DNA of 64,000 bases from Adhaeribacter aquaticus DSM 16391 (GTDB lineage: Bacteria; Bacteroidota; Bacteroidia; Cytophagales; Hymenobacteraceae). Positions 18,747-27,484 of this stretch are shown piece after piece (position 1 is the first letter of the stretch; every line of letters starts with the position of its first letter). The notes under the pieces were generated by a model, which saw only the letters and a program-made list of their open reading frames with translations, searched no databases and was not told the origin of the DNA. The position numbers and the translations under genes are program-made. The DNA lies in contig NZ_AXBK01000003.1 in the NCBI RefSeq assembly GCF_000473365.1, forward strand, positions 1 through 64,000, read 5' to 3'.

Positions 18747-19340
18747 TTACTTTAATCCTTTTATAAGGATATCTACCAGCCACTTAAGCCGGTTTTCCAA
18801 CCCACCCATGCCATTAAAGAGAATTATTTCCTGTTCAAAACTACGAAAGGCAATAACCAGGGTTTCCACTAGAAACTTCTTATCCTCTTGATGAAGTTTA
18901 GCGATTTCTCCTTTTTCTATGCCAAGAGTAAATATACCATTCACCGCTTCAAATTCTTCCTGCAATAGCAAACGGTTAAGCGTGAATACTAATTGTTCCT
19001 GCTCATTCAGGTCTTTCATTATATTAGCATATTCCATAGTTAAAACCTTTAACCGCTTCAACTTTACAAGATTGTAAGCAAGCAGGTTTTCGGCTAAGGA
19101 GGCTTTCGGGTTTATTTTCTCTTTCGCTAATTGAATAATACCCGTAAACTCAGTAATGGCAAATGCCTCAAAAACTTCGGTTTTATTGCCAAAGTAATGA
19201 TAGATAGTGCTACGGCCTTTTCCTGATGCTTTGGAAATATCATCCATGTTCACTTTCGTGTAGCCGTAACGCCGGAAAACTTCTTTCGAAGCCTTCACAA
19301 TGTTTTCTTTTACCATCTCAAAATTTGCATCAGATTTCAT
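18747..19340 (-). CDS. TetR-family regulator of efflux system 1
   Basis: The 197-aa protein has an N-terminal TetR helix-turn-helix (ASKEVFRRYGYTKVNMDDISKASGKGRSTIYHYFGNKTEVFEAF, about 17-60) and an all-helical ligand-binding remainder. It is the first gene of the minus-strand series TetR, adaptor, pump, TolC. A palindrome overlaps its start region, which suggests autorepression released when a pump substrate binds. Because the -7-like box is only 4 bp before this ATG, the second Met (19316) is a possible true start. Confidence 0.9.
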   Translation of the reverse strand: MKSDANFEMVKENIVKASKEVFRRYGYTKVNMDDISKASGKGRSTIYHYFGNKTEVFEAFAITEFTGIIQLAKEKINPKASLAENLLAYNLVKLKRLKVLTMEYANIMKDLNEQEQLVFTLNRLLLQEEFEAVNGIFTLGIEKGEIAKLHQEDKKFLVETLVIAFRSFEQEIILFNGMGGLENRLKWLVDILIKGLK

Positions 19341-19366
19341 TCGACAAAATTATAAATTATGTCGAA
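19340..19366. promoter_or_regulatory. Palindromic TetR operator overlapping a -7 box
   Basis: TTCGACA (19340-19346) and TGTCGAA (19360-19366) form a perfect 7-bp inverted repeat, centre to centre 20 bp. On the minus strand a Bacteroidota-type -7 box TAATTTTG lies inside it (19345-19352), so repressor binding would block polymerase. Confidence 0.6.
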
Positions 19367-19459
19367 AAATAAAAATAAATTTTTAATATTTGGAGGCTGT
19401 TTTAAATAATAGGAATTAGTGTAATAGGATCTGAAAGTCATAAACAGAGGAGCTAACCA

Positions 19460-20233
19460 AAAAAATTACGATACACTATTCAACCGATCTAACAAATTCT
19501 ATTGGGATATAGAAGAGAAGTTTTATTGGCGCAACGGAAGAGACAACACAATTAGCGTTTAATCCCCGGTGTTTAACTTACTTAAAACGGGCCATTAATA
19601 GCAGTGGTCGCCTATGCGGGGCGAAAGTTGGCAAGTACTCTATTATTATTTCTGCAAATAGCAGGTCCCAGGCATCGAAAAGCAATTATATGAGCTTCCT
19701 ATGCCTGGAGCAGGTAAAAAAAGAAAAAGAATATTTTTCCACCGCAGCTGTTTTAGATTGCCTGTATATTACAACAGCGGTGGGCGAGGAGGCAAGCAAG
19801 AAAATAAAAGGCAAAAGCAGCATTTACTCGTCGATATGCAAGGTTTTTTGCTGGCTGTTAAGGTTAGTTTAGCTGGGGTAACAGATAGACAGGGAGCTCA
19901 GGTAGTTTTAGTAGAACAGACCGATTACAATGAAGTAAGGTTAAACAAGTATATGCAGCTGGTGGCTTGGGGAAAACTAATAAAATAGGTTCAGAAGCTG
20001 TTTAGTATTATCCTCAATATTGTTAAAAAGAAAGAAAGTGCTGGCTTTTCTGTATAGCCAAAACGATGGGTAGTTGAAAGAACATTTGCCTGGATTATTA
20101 AATGTCGCCACTTAGCCTTAATCAGGAAAGAATAACCACTACATCTGGAGCTTTCATTTTTATTCCAATGTACCAGCTAATACTAAACCATTACAAAACT
20201 AAAATAGGTAAACCCTATCTAAGATTAATATAA
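19460..20233 (+). pseudogene. Degraded IS5-family transposase
   Basis: Pieces of an IS5-type transposase appear in several frames: ESWQVLYYYFCK near 19625, STAAVLDCLYITTAVG near 19740, KRQKQHLLVDMQGFLLAVKV near 19810 followed by DRQGAQVVLVE, AKRWVVERTFAWI near 20055, and TSGAFIFIPMYQLI near 20140. These follow the order seen in the family (WQxVYYYFxxW, SAAVIDSQSV, KKRHLLVDTxGxLLAVxV, DRxGA, RWVVERTFAWL). Multiple frameshifts and stops show it is inactive. Confidence 0.85.
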
Positions 20234-20273
20234 AACTTTGTATTTTCCTGAAATGACAAATAAAGGATACATT

Positions 20274-21080
20274 TTATATCACTGTTATACTTGCTGATGT
20301 TTCGGCATGGGCGGAAAAATAACCCAATGCATTATTACTAAAATTTCCGGTTGGATTTGCTGGTGATGCCGATTGGCTGCTGCCTGCTAAGTCTTCTTCG
20401 CGCAGGAACCTGAATACATTTTCATCAATAGTTTGCAGCACAATAGTTACAACATCGCCAGATTTTAATTCCTGATCACGATCAAAAAAGTTAAAATTAA
20501 CCAGTTTACCATCCTGAAATTCATCGTTCAAATAGAATAAATCAGCGGAAGCCTGCCCATTTACAGTATAAATAGCTCTATAATAATTTTTTATGCCGGC
20601 GGGATCTTGAAATTTAATCTGGGGAAATAAATATCCACTTCTAAATTCAGACTTTTCTATCGAAATTTCATTAATTGCAATGGGTTGTGGCATACGGGAG
20701 GCTGCTTCATACGTTTGGCCGTTTGCAGTTACTTTCAGGAAATAATTACGCCCTGGTAGCCCTTTAAAGTTGGTGGTTTTATAAAATCCTGCCCCAGCTT
20801 GCCTTAAAATTTCGGAGTTGCCGGCATTATCACTTATGATAACCTGGGCATTATCTATAGTAGGAAAGGTATTGGTTTGATTAAAACTTATACTCTGAGA
20901 AAGCAACACGGAGTATGGTCCTGGCCCGTCACTGATATTGGCTTCAATTATAATTCTGGGATCAGCTTCTTTCAGGTCAATATCCAATACTTTTTCGCAT
21001 GCAGTAGCTACAAGTAAAACAACTGACAATAGCGTCCGGAATAATTGCTGCCTGGAAATTTTATTTCTTTTTATTATCAT
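20274..21080 (-). CDS. DUF4249-type lipoprotein paired with a TonB receptor
   Basis: The 268-aa product has a lipoprotein signal (LLSVVLLVATAC) and then the family's typical start CEKVLDIDLKEADPRIIIEANISD. The remaining body is beta-rich (GPYSVLLSQSISF, NYFLKVTANGQTYEA). Its start overlaps the stop of the TonB-dependent receptor by 4 bp (ATGA), a strong sign of translational coupling. The pair is probably an outer membrane uptake unit, with the lipoprotein on the cell surface. The substrate is unknown. Confidence 0.85.
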   Translation of the reverse strand: MIIKRNKISRQQLFRTLLSVVLLVATACEKVLDIDLKEADPRIIIEANISDGPGPYSVLLSQSISFNQTNTFPTIDNAQVIISDNAGNSEILRQAGAGFYKTTNFKGLPGRNYFLKVTANGQTYEAASRMPQPIAINEISIEKSEFRSGYLFPQIKFQDPAGIKNYYRAIYTVNGQASADLFYLNDEFQDGKLVNFNFFDRDQELKSGDVVTIVLQTIDENVFRFLREEDLAGSSQSASPANPTGNFSNNALGYFSAHAETSASITVI

Positions 21081-23428
21081 TTGAATTTAAAATTATAGCT
21101 GAAGGAAGGCACCATTTTAAATAGCGCTATCTGAATGGCTTCGGTCCGGTTAGGATCGGTTTCGCTGGGCTCAAATTGAATGATATAAGCATTTTCGCGG
21201 GCGTACAGGTTGTAAATAGAGAATGACCAGCTTGACTCAAATTTATCGGTTTTCTTGCGGTTCCATGTGGCGCCAATATCCAACCGGTGGTAAGGTGGCA
21301 TCCGGTAACCATTCCGTTCGGTATAGAGGTTTTCTACGCGGCCATTTATGCGGTATTTACCACTTGGGAACGTAATGGCATTGCCTGTATTATAAATAAA
21401 GGTAGAAGAAAAAGTCCATTTTTCGTTTAAATTATAAATACCTACTAGTGATAAATCGTGGGTTCTGTCTTGTTTAGCCGGGTAATAATTACCATTATTT
21501 ATAAACTCAAACTGGCGCTCCGACCTGGATAAAGTATAACCCACCCAGCCGTTAAACTTGCCATATTTTTTTTTCAGGAAAAACTCTACGCCATACGCCC
21601 GACCCGCACCAATCAATAATTCGCTTTCAACATTATCGTTAAATTCCAGCTGGGCGCCATTGCGGTAATCAAGCTGGTTTTGCATTTTTTTATAATAAAC
21701 CTCCGTCGAAAACTCATAAGTGTTCTCTTTAAAATTGCGGAAATAACCAACTGAAACCTGGTCTGCCAGTCCAGGCTTTACAAATGGCCCGGAAGGCAGC
21801 CATAAATCAGTAGGGCTTCCCGCCGTGGAGTTAGATAATAAGTGTAAATATTGCGCATTACGGCCATAGGCCGCTTTAACCGAATGTTGGTCGCTTAAAA
21901 TATAACTAATAGCAAGGCGTGGCTCGGGGTTAATATACGTTTTTACAAACTCTCCGGAAGTAAAATTTGTGGTATCAACAGGGTCGCCGGCTGCATTGTT
22001 GGTATAAAAATCACCGGGGCCCAGCACACTAAAACCCGAAAGCCGCAGCCCATAAGTCAAGTTAAATTTTTCGTTAATTTTATAGTCATGCGACGCATAT
22101 AACGCATTTTCCAAGGAATAACGATTCGGCAACTCGCGGCTGTTAATGCCTGAAGCTTCACCGGCCGAAATAGCGCCGGGCACGATTTGGTGATGGATGG
22201 CATTCAAGCCAAATTTAAAAGTGCTGCGTGCGCCTGGATAATATTCAAAATCCTGTTTAAAATTCCAGTCCTGGATGCGGGAAATAATATTGAAATCGGC
22301 GATGCCGGCATTAATATCAATATTATAATTATAGTTACTGAAAATAAGCGACGTATTAGAGAATAATTTCTCGCTAAAAAGATGGTTCCAACGCATAGTT
22401 CCCGTTGAATTTCCCCAATCGAAACCGAATAAATCTTTAAAGCCCAGTACATCTTTCCCGAAATAGCCTGACAGATAAACCCGGTTGTTTTCGTTTATTT
22501 TATAGTTGGCTTTGGCATTTATATCGTAAAAAAATAAACGGGAATCACGAACTGAACTATCGGACGATAGTTTCAGGAAAATATCGGCGTAAGAGCGACG
22601 AGCCGATATAGTAAACGAACCTTTGTCTTTTACAATCGGGCCTTCTATATTTAGCCGCGATGAAATTAAGCCAATGCCTCCGCTCACCGCAAAATTCTGG
22701 TTATTGCCATCGTTCATTTTAATATCCAGCACCGACGACAACCGGCCCCCGTATTCGGAGGGCATTCCGCCTTTGTAAATCGTTACATTTTTAATGGCGT
22801 CCGAATTAAAAACCGAAAAGAATCCCAGCAGGTGCGAGGCATTATATACCGGGGCTTCATCCAGCAATATTAAATTTTGATCGGCACTGCCTCCCCGTAC
22901 ATAGAAACCGCTGTTTCCTTCTCCTGCTGATTTAATGCCCGGAATCAGTTGCATGGTTTTAATCACATCCCGTTCCCCCATTAAAACCGGTATAGTATTT
23001 ACTTCTCGCATATCCAGGCTTTCCACTCCCATTTGGGTTTTAACCACGTTCTCGTTTTGGCGCCGGCTGCTTATTTCCACCGTTTGCAATTGGTTTTCCT
23101 GGGCGGTAATAATAAAATCGAGCTTGGTATTTTGCTTTAACAAGATGGTCTTGGAACTTGGCACGTAACCAATGTATTGGGCAATAATAGTATAATTTCC
23201 AGCGGGAATGGAAAGGGAAAAGAAACCATAAGCATTGGTAGAAGCTCCTAATGCAGGCAGCTCTTTTACCACAACAGTAGCGCCAATCAGTTCTTCGCCG
23301 GAGCGGGCATCCCGTATATAGCCGCTAATGGTATAACGGGCATTTTGTGCCGAAACGTTGGAGAAAATCAACAGGCAAATGAGTAAAGGCAACAAATATC
23401 GAATAGAATTAGGGAGATGAAGCAACAT
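21077..23428 (-). CDS. TonB-dependent receptor with carboxypeptidase-like N-domain
   Basis: The 783-aa outer membrane receptor has a signal peptide (ICLLIFSNVSAQ), then a carboxypeptidase regulatory-like domain (about 33-115; YTISGYIRDARSGEELIGATV). The plug follows (about 120-240; GFYVRGGSADQNLILLDEAPVYNASHLLG), and a 22-strand type barrel ends in SYNFKFK. It takes up a ligand using TonB energy. It is co-transcribed with the DUF4249 lipoprotein downstream. It is not a SusC/SusD pair, since no SusD-like gene is adjacent and the receptor is shorter than SusC. Confidence 0.92.
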   Translation of the reverse strand: MLLHLPNSIRYLLPLLICLLIFSNVSAQNARYTISGYIRDARSGEELIGATVVVKELPALGASTNAYGFFSLSIPAGNYTIIAQYIGYVPSSKTILLKQNTKLDFIITAQENQLQTVEISSRRQNENVVKTQMGVESLDMREVNTIPVLMGERDVIKTMQLIPGIKSAGEGNSGFYVRGGSADQNLILLDEAPVYNASHLLGFFSVFNSDAIKNVTIYKGGMPSEYGGRLSSVLDIKMNDGNNQNFAVSGGIGLISSRLNIEGPIVKDKGSFTISARRSYADIFLKLSSDSSVRDSRLFFYDINAKANYKINENNRVYLSGYFGKDVLGFKDLFGFDWGNSTGTMRWNHLFSEKLFSNTSLIFSNYNYNIDINAGIADFNIISRIQDWNFKQDFEYYPGARSTFKFGLNAIHHQIVPGAISAGEASGINSRELPNRYSLENALYASHDYKINEKFNLTYGLRLSGFSVLGPGDFYTNNAAGDPVDTTNFTSGEFVKTYINPEPRLAISYILSDQHSVKAAYGRNAQYLHLLSNSTAGSPTDLWLPSGPFVKPGLADQVSVGYFRNFKENTYEFSTEVYYKKMQNQLDYRNGAQLEFNDNVESELLIGAGRAYGVEFFLKKKYGKFNGWVGYTLSRSERQFEFINNGNYYPAKQDRTHDLSLVGIYNLNEKWTFSSTFIYNTGNAITFPSGKYRINGRVENLYTERNGYRMPPYHRLDIGATWNRKKTDKFESSWSFSIYNLYARENAYIIQFEPSETDPNRTEAIQIALFKMVPSFSYNFKFK

Positions 23429-23661
23429 AGGAGTAGTAATAAATATTTAGGCAAAAGTACAGCTTAGAAATGCGATTAGCTTGATTAAATGATAACTATT
23501 CGACGTTTTCAAAATCCATTAACATATGTTATATCCTTCTCTTTTTATTTTGGATCTGATAATTACCTAATAGAAAAGCTATTTTTAAGAAGCCGTTACG
23601 GCTTTCAGATTTACTAGCGACCCTAAACACAACAACTTTAGTTATCCTAGCACTTAGTAAT

Positions 23662-24792
23662 TTATAAAGCTTCTCCTATAAAAATATAAAAGCCAGGTTT
23701 TTCTTTGGTAAAGGCAATGTCAAAACGAGTGAAAATATCTTTTTTCGGGAATAACAAAAAGCGTACCCCTCCGCCACCTGAATACACCAAATCTTTAGCT
23801 GATAAATTAGCAAATTGATTGAAAACTGTGCCAGCGCTGCCAAACACCGCCGCTCCCCATCTTTTGGCAAATGGTAAAGGCAACAAACGGTATTCTACCT
23901 GGGCTGCTAATTGATTGTTGTCCCGGAAACGCCCCAAATAATAACCCCGGTTTATGCTCTCACCACCCAATAAGGCTAATTGGTTAAAAGGAATATCCCC
24001 AGAATTAAACTGCCCTAAAACCTGCATGGCCAGTACATCTCGTTGATTAATGCGTTTGTAAAACCGGTTGTCTGAAATAACAGAAGTAAAGGAGAAATCG
24101 CTTCCCCAACCATTATGGTATCTTAAAATGGCCAGTTCGGAGAAAATGCCTTCCCGTACATTAAGGACATTATGGCGCTTGTCATAGATAAGTCCTGCCC
24201 CTAAACCCAGGTTCGTATACCCCTTGCTGCCGACTGGTAAAGTGATAGGTTCGTCAGAAGAGGATATAAATTTAACCGAGCTTAATCTCTGGAAATCTAT
24301 CTCCGGTCCCAGGTAAAGATTAGGAAAAATCCGGCGCAGGGCCCGTTCTTTCATTTGCAGCTGTCTGGCATCTATCCGGGCTATATACTCAGCCGGCGAA
24401 TCTGGACCTATCCCATAGTAAAGCATCGGAAAGCTCTGGAAGCGGAAGCGCCCCGGGAAAATCCATTTATTCTGATGGGAATAAAGGGCATGGTCGAAAT
24501 ACATGCCGTATTGATTTTCCAGGGTAAAAAATGTAAACCCGTTTATTTCACTCAGGCGGTTAGTGGTATCTTGCCGCGCATAATACACATAAAGGCTACT
24601 AAGGCCAAATTCCCAACTGGTTTCCGGCCCGTAAGCCACAGTAGGATAAGCCAGAAACCTGGGCTTAGATATAGCCGTGGTGTCGTATAGTAGTTTTTGC
24701 ACGTACTGCTTAACAAAGCCGGGTACCTGGCCAAAAGCAGGAACAGTACTGAAGGATAGATATACAATAATGGTCAGAAAACCAGTTTTCAT
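23662..24792 (-). CDS. BamA/TamA (Omp85)-like outer membrane protein
   Basis: From the start at 24792 (MKTGFLTIIVYLSFSTVPAFGQ) the product has a signal peptide and 376 aa. The body is a beta-barrel with the Omp85 hallmarks GLGLIYDKRHNVLNVREGIFSEL, GGESINRGYYLGRFRDNNQLAAQVEYR and an end like GGGVRFLLFPKKDIFTRFDIAF. No POTRA repeats are present, so it is a barrel-only member rather than the essential BamA. Such proteins often accompany surface enzymes; none is clearly linked here. Confidence 0.8.
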   Translation of the reverse strand: MKTGFLTIIVYLSFSTVPAFGQVPGFVKQYVQKLLYDTTAISKPRFLAYPTVAYGPETSWEFGLSSLYVYYARQDTTNRLSEINGFTFFTLENQYGMYFDHALYSHQNKWIFPGRFRFQSFPMLYYGIGPDSPAEYIARIDARQLQMKERALRRIFPNLYLGPEIDFQRLSSVKFISSSDEPITLPVGSKGYTNLGLGAGLIYDKRHNVLNVREGIFSELAILRYHNGWGSDFSFTSVISDNRFYKRINQRDVLAMQVLGQFNSGDIPFNQLALLGGESINRGYYLGRFRDNNQLAAQVEYRLLPLPFAKRWGAAVFGSAGTVFNQFANLSAKDLVYSGGGGVRFLLFPKKDIFTRFDIAFTKEKPGFYIFIGEAL

Positions 24793-25139
24793 AAAGGCTT
24801 TAAGTAACGTGAATTTGTTGAGCATAAGCTGGTAAAACATAAAAACTTAGGGTACATCAGTTTAACCAAAAATGAACCCCAGCACTAAAAGGTAGAAAGC
24901 TGTGAATAATCGAAAAGGCTCTCGTCGGCACTAAATACTGTTTAAATGATTAATTAACTATTTACATTTTATCTAAACTGCTAAAAATTTTCAACCACAA
25001 TAGCTTTTGTTTTACTACTATGAGAGCTAAAATAACCCAGTTTGTCCCCGCTGCTATTTTTTCCGGAATGGCAGAAATAGCCACAGACTGACACATGGCT
25101 GGGTCTAAACTCAACTAATCACCCTATACATCTTCCTTT
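24793..25139. other. Intergenic region, no clear gene
   Basis: A 23-codon frame at 25021-25092 starts with ATG but is too short to support. No promoter match or repeat was recognised. The DNA separates two minus-strand genes. Confidence 0.35.
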
Positions 25140-26282
25140 TTAATTTGCATAGGGTGGCGGCGTTTGCCACCAACGACTGGTTGGTAGTTTTTGATTTAAA
25201 ATAATCGTTTCCCCTATTTGGGGTGTGGTGACCGGCACCTGTAAATGCTGAGCCTTTACCATAAGTCTTTGAATGGGTTCGGTCCAGCTATGCATGGCTA
25301 GCGTAAAAGCTCCCCAGTGGATAGGCATGAGCACTTGGCCTTTCAGATCGAGATGGGCCTGTACGGTTTCTTCGGGCATCATGTGTATGTTAGCCCACAG
25401 TTCATTGTACTGGCCGCATTCCAGCAAGGTAATATCGAAAGGACCGTATTTGTCGCCAATTTGTTTAAATCCCGGAAAGTAACCCGAGTCGCCACTGAAA
25501 AATATAGAATCCTGCTTTCCCTGGATTACCCAGGAAGTCCAAAGTGTTTTCATTCGGTCGCTGAGGCCCCGACCGGAGAAATGACGGGCAGGCGTGGAGA
25601 TTAGTTTCAGCCCTCCTAATTCGACTTCCTGCCACCATTCCAACTCGGTAATTTTAACGGCGGGTACCCCCCAGGCTTCTAAATGAGCACCAATTCCCAG
25701 CGGCACAAAAAAATGGCCGGTTTTATCTTTTAATTCCTGAATCGACCCGTAATCCAGGTGGTCGTAGTGGTCATGCGAAATCAAAATAGCATCGATGGTG
25801 GGCAAATCAGCTATATCAATAGGGAGGGTGTTGCTAAACCGCTGCGTACCCACAAACGAAACCGGCGACGGTGAGCTTCCCAACATCGGGTCCAGTAAAA
25901 GGCGTTTGCCATCTATCTCTACTAAAAAGGCAGAATGACCAAACCAAGTGATTCTGGTGAGAGAATCACTTATGCCGGCAAAACGCCGGGGATCCATTTT
26001 TTGCACAGGAATAACCCAGTTGGGCTTCTGGTTTTCATTTTCGTTTAAGGTCTTGGCAATTATTTTCAGAAAACCCGATAAGCCTATATTCATATTGGTT
26101 TCAACCTGATTCTGAAATCGGCCATCTTCGTAAAGGCGCGATTTTTGCATAACCATTAAACGATGGCCAGTTGCTTCGCCGCCAAACTGGGGCGAAACAT
26201 TCAAAAATATAACACCGCCTACTCCCAAAAACAATATAAAAGCGAGTAAAGTTAGGGTGGTCCTTTTTAATATTTTTTTCAT
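25140..26282 (-). CDS. MBL-fold metallohydrolase, NAPE-PLD/UlaG-like (paralogue)
   Basis: Starting at 26282 (MKKILKRTTLTLLAFILFLGVGGVIF), the product has one N-terminal membrane segment and 380 aa. The metal site HDHYDHLD and the signatures ARHFSGRG, FFSGDSGY, GQYNELWANIHMMPEETV and PIHWGAFTLAMHSW match the protein at 959-2065 throughout, so the two are paralogues. It follows the acyl-carrier-like gene (26338) and a TetR gene on the same strand, unlike its paralogue. Substrate is unknown; a membrane lipid is a reasonable guess from the family. Confidence 0.85.
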   Translation of the reverse strand: MKKILKRTTLTLLAFILFLGVGGVIFLNVSPQFGGEATGHRLMVMQKSRLYEDGRFQNQVETNMNIGLSGFLKIIAKTLNENENQKPNWVIPVQKMDPRRFAGISDSLTRITWFGHSAFLVEIDGKRLLLDPMLGSSPSPVSFVGTQRFSNTLPIDIADLPTIDAILISHDHYDHLDYGSIQELKDKTGHFFVPLGIGAHLEAWGVPAVKITELEWWQEVELGGLKLISTPARHFSGRGLSDRMKTLWTSWVIQGKQDSIFFSGDSGYFPGFKQIGDKYGPFDITLLECGQYNELWANIHMMPEETVQAHLDLKGQVLMPIHWGAFTLAMHSWTEPIQRLMVKAQHLQVPVTTPQIGETIILNQKLPTSRWWQTPPPYAN

Positions 26283-26337
26283 AATAAGTCCCCTGGTTAG
26301 TAAGCCAAAAGCGGGTGCAGCCATAAATAAAAAGGTT

Positions 26338-26604
26338 TTATTGGGTACCCAGCGGCGCAGATGTACCTTTATCCTGGATAAAATAAACAAAATCATCTAC
26401 TGAGTTTAAGGTCACCTCGTCGGGAATGGTAATTTCAAATTTTTTCTCTATTACCAGAATGATATCAATTAAATCAACTAAATCGAAACCAAGTTGTTGA
26501 AATGATTTGGTTAATATACGCGAGGTTGGGATGCCTTTTTGCCTGTGAATGATTTGAGCTATATCTTGCCGAAGCAAATGAGATTGATACGTTACCATGG
26601 GCAT
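26338..26604 (-). CDS. Acyl-carrier-like protein lacking the attachment serine
   Basis: This 88-aa protein follows the acyl carrier pattern: LGFDLVDLIDIILVIEKKFEITIPDE aligns with the usual LGxDSLDxVELVMxLEExFxIxIPDE. The position that carries phosphopantetheine is Leu42 (codon TTA) instead of Ser. TTA differs from the serine codon TCA by one base. The fold seems intact, so it may bind partners without carrying an acyl chain, or be a recent loss. It lies between a TetR regulator and the metallohydrolase on one strand. Confidence 0.75.
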   Translation of the reverse strand: MPMVTYQSHLLRQDIAQIIHRQKGIPTSRILTKSFQQLGFDLVDLIDIILVIEKKFEITIPDEVTLNSVDDFVYFIQDKGTSAPLGTQ

Positions 26605-26690
26605 TTATAAAAATCTGATTTAATTAAAAGAAAATGGAATGAATTAACGGAAATCCAGCTTTGATTTAGCCAGGATAAATAGACAAAAAA

Positions 26691-27290
26691 TTACAAGTGG
26701 CAATATTTTAGCTTTACCTGGTTTAAAACGATAATACCATCCGACGAAACAAGACCTAATAGAAAATGTTTAAGGTTCAACTGGTAAATATCCTGCCGGT
26801 CAAATTCCGACAGCGGGAATAATTCAGAGTTATAAATTATTTGAAGTTGTCCCAGATATAAGCGGGCCGTTACCTTTGAATTTACATCGGGGCGGTACAA
26901 ACCACTTTGGATACCCCGCCAAAAGTTGGCTTGCAAAAGCTGGATAATATGTTCCTGCTTGTATTCCTGCCAGATTAGATATGCCTGATGATGATATTTT
27001 TTTAAATCATAAAAAAAGGCCTCATCCAAATTCAGAAGCTTTTGAATAGCCGTATTAATAGTACTGCAAAACTCATCGATGGCATTTGCTGTAGTTTCGG
27101 TGCAGATATGCTTTATTTCTTCTAAAAAAGTAGTTAGGCTTTCAGTTACTAACTGATCTTTATCAGCAAACCATTTATAAATTGTTTTTTTAGAAATACC
27201 TAAATCTTCGGCTATATCATCCATTGAAATGGATTTAATGCCGTATTGCCGAAACAATTCAAAAGCTCGCGTTAAAATCCTTTCCTTCAT
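26691..27290 (-). CDS. TetR/AcrR-family regulator
   Basis: The 199-aa protein has a standard TetR helix-turn-helix (MKERILTRAFELFRQYGIKSISMDDIAEDLGISKKTIYKWFADKDQLV, 1-50) and a helical effector domain. It heads a minus-strand series with the acyl-carrier-like gene (86 bp away) and the metallohydrolase. Its location just after the second efflux operon makes a link to that pump possible too, but that operon has its own regulator. Confidence 0.88.
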   Translation of the reverse strand: MKERILTRAFELFRQYGIKSISMDDIAEDLGISKKTIYKWFADKDQLVTESLTTFLEEIKHICTETTANAIDEFCSTINTAIQKLLNLDEAFFYDLKKYHHQAYLIWQEYKQEHIIQLLQANFWRGIQSGLYRPDVNSKVTARLYLGQLQIIYNSELFPLSEFDRQDIYQLNLKHFLLGLVSSDGIIVLNQVKLKYCHL

Positions 27291-27430
27291 CGCTTTCTAC
27301 TCTCCAAAATAAAATCATATTACTTTAAGCGCCGGTGTATTTTTCTCAAGTCTTAAACCAAAAGGTTTATTACCGGATATTTAAAGTATTGGTAATCAAT
27401 AATTATTAAGTTTCTTCGACTTTAATAAGC

Positions 27431-27466
27431 CGGGTGCAGCAAAACAAAAGGACTCCGCTGCACCCG
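27431..27466 (-). terminator. Hairpin after efflux operon 2
   Basis: A perfect 10-bp stem CGGGTGCAGC (27431-27440) / GCTGCACCCG (27457-27466) lies about 20 bp after the stop of the pump gene. A T-run is present only on the plus side, so termination on the minus strand would rest on the stem alone. Confidence 0.5.
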
Positions 27467-27484
27467 TGACTTTTTTAAAGAAAG

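Noticed and set aside
21077-23428. Possible SusC/SusD starch-type pair
   Set aside because: The receptor is shorter than SusC and the adjacent lipoprotein is of DUF4249 type, not SusD.
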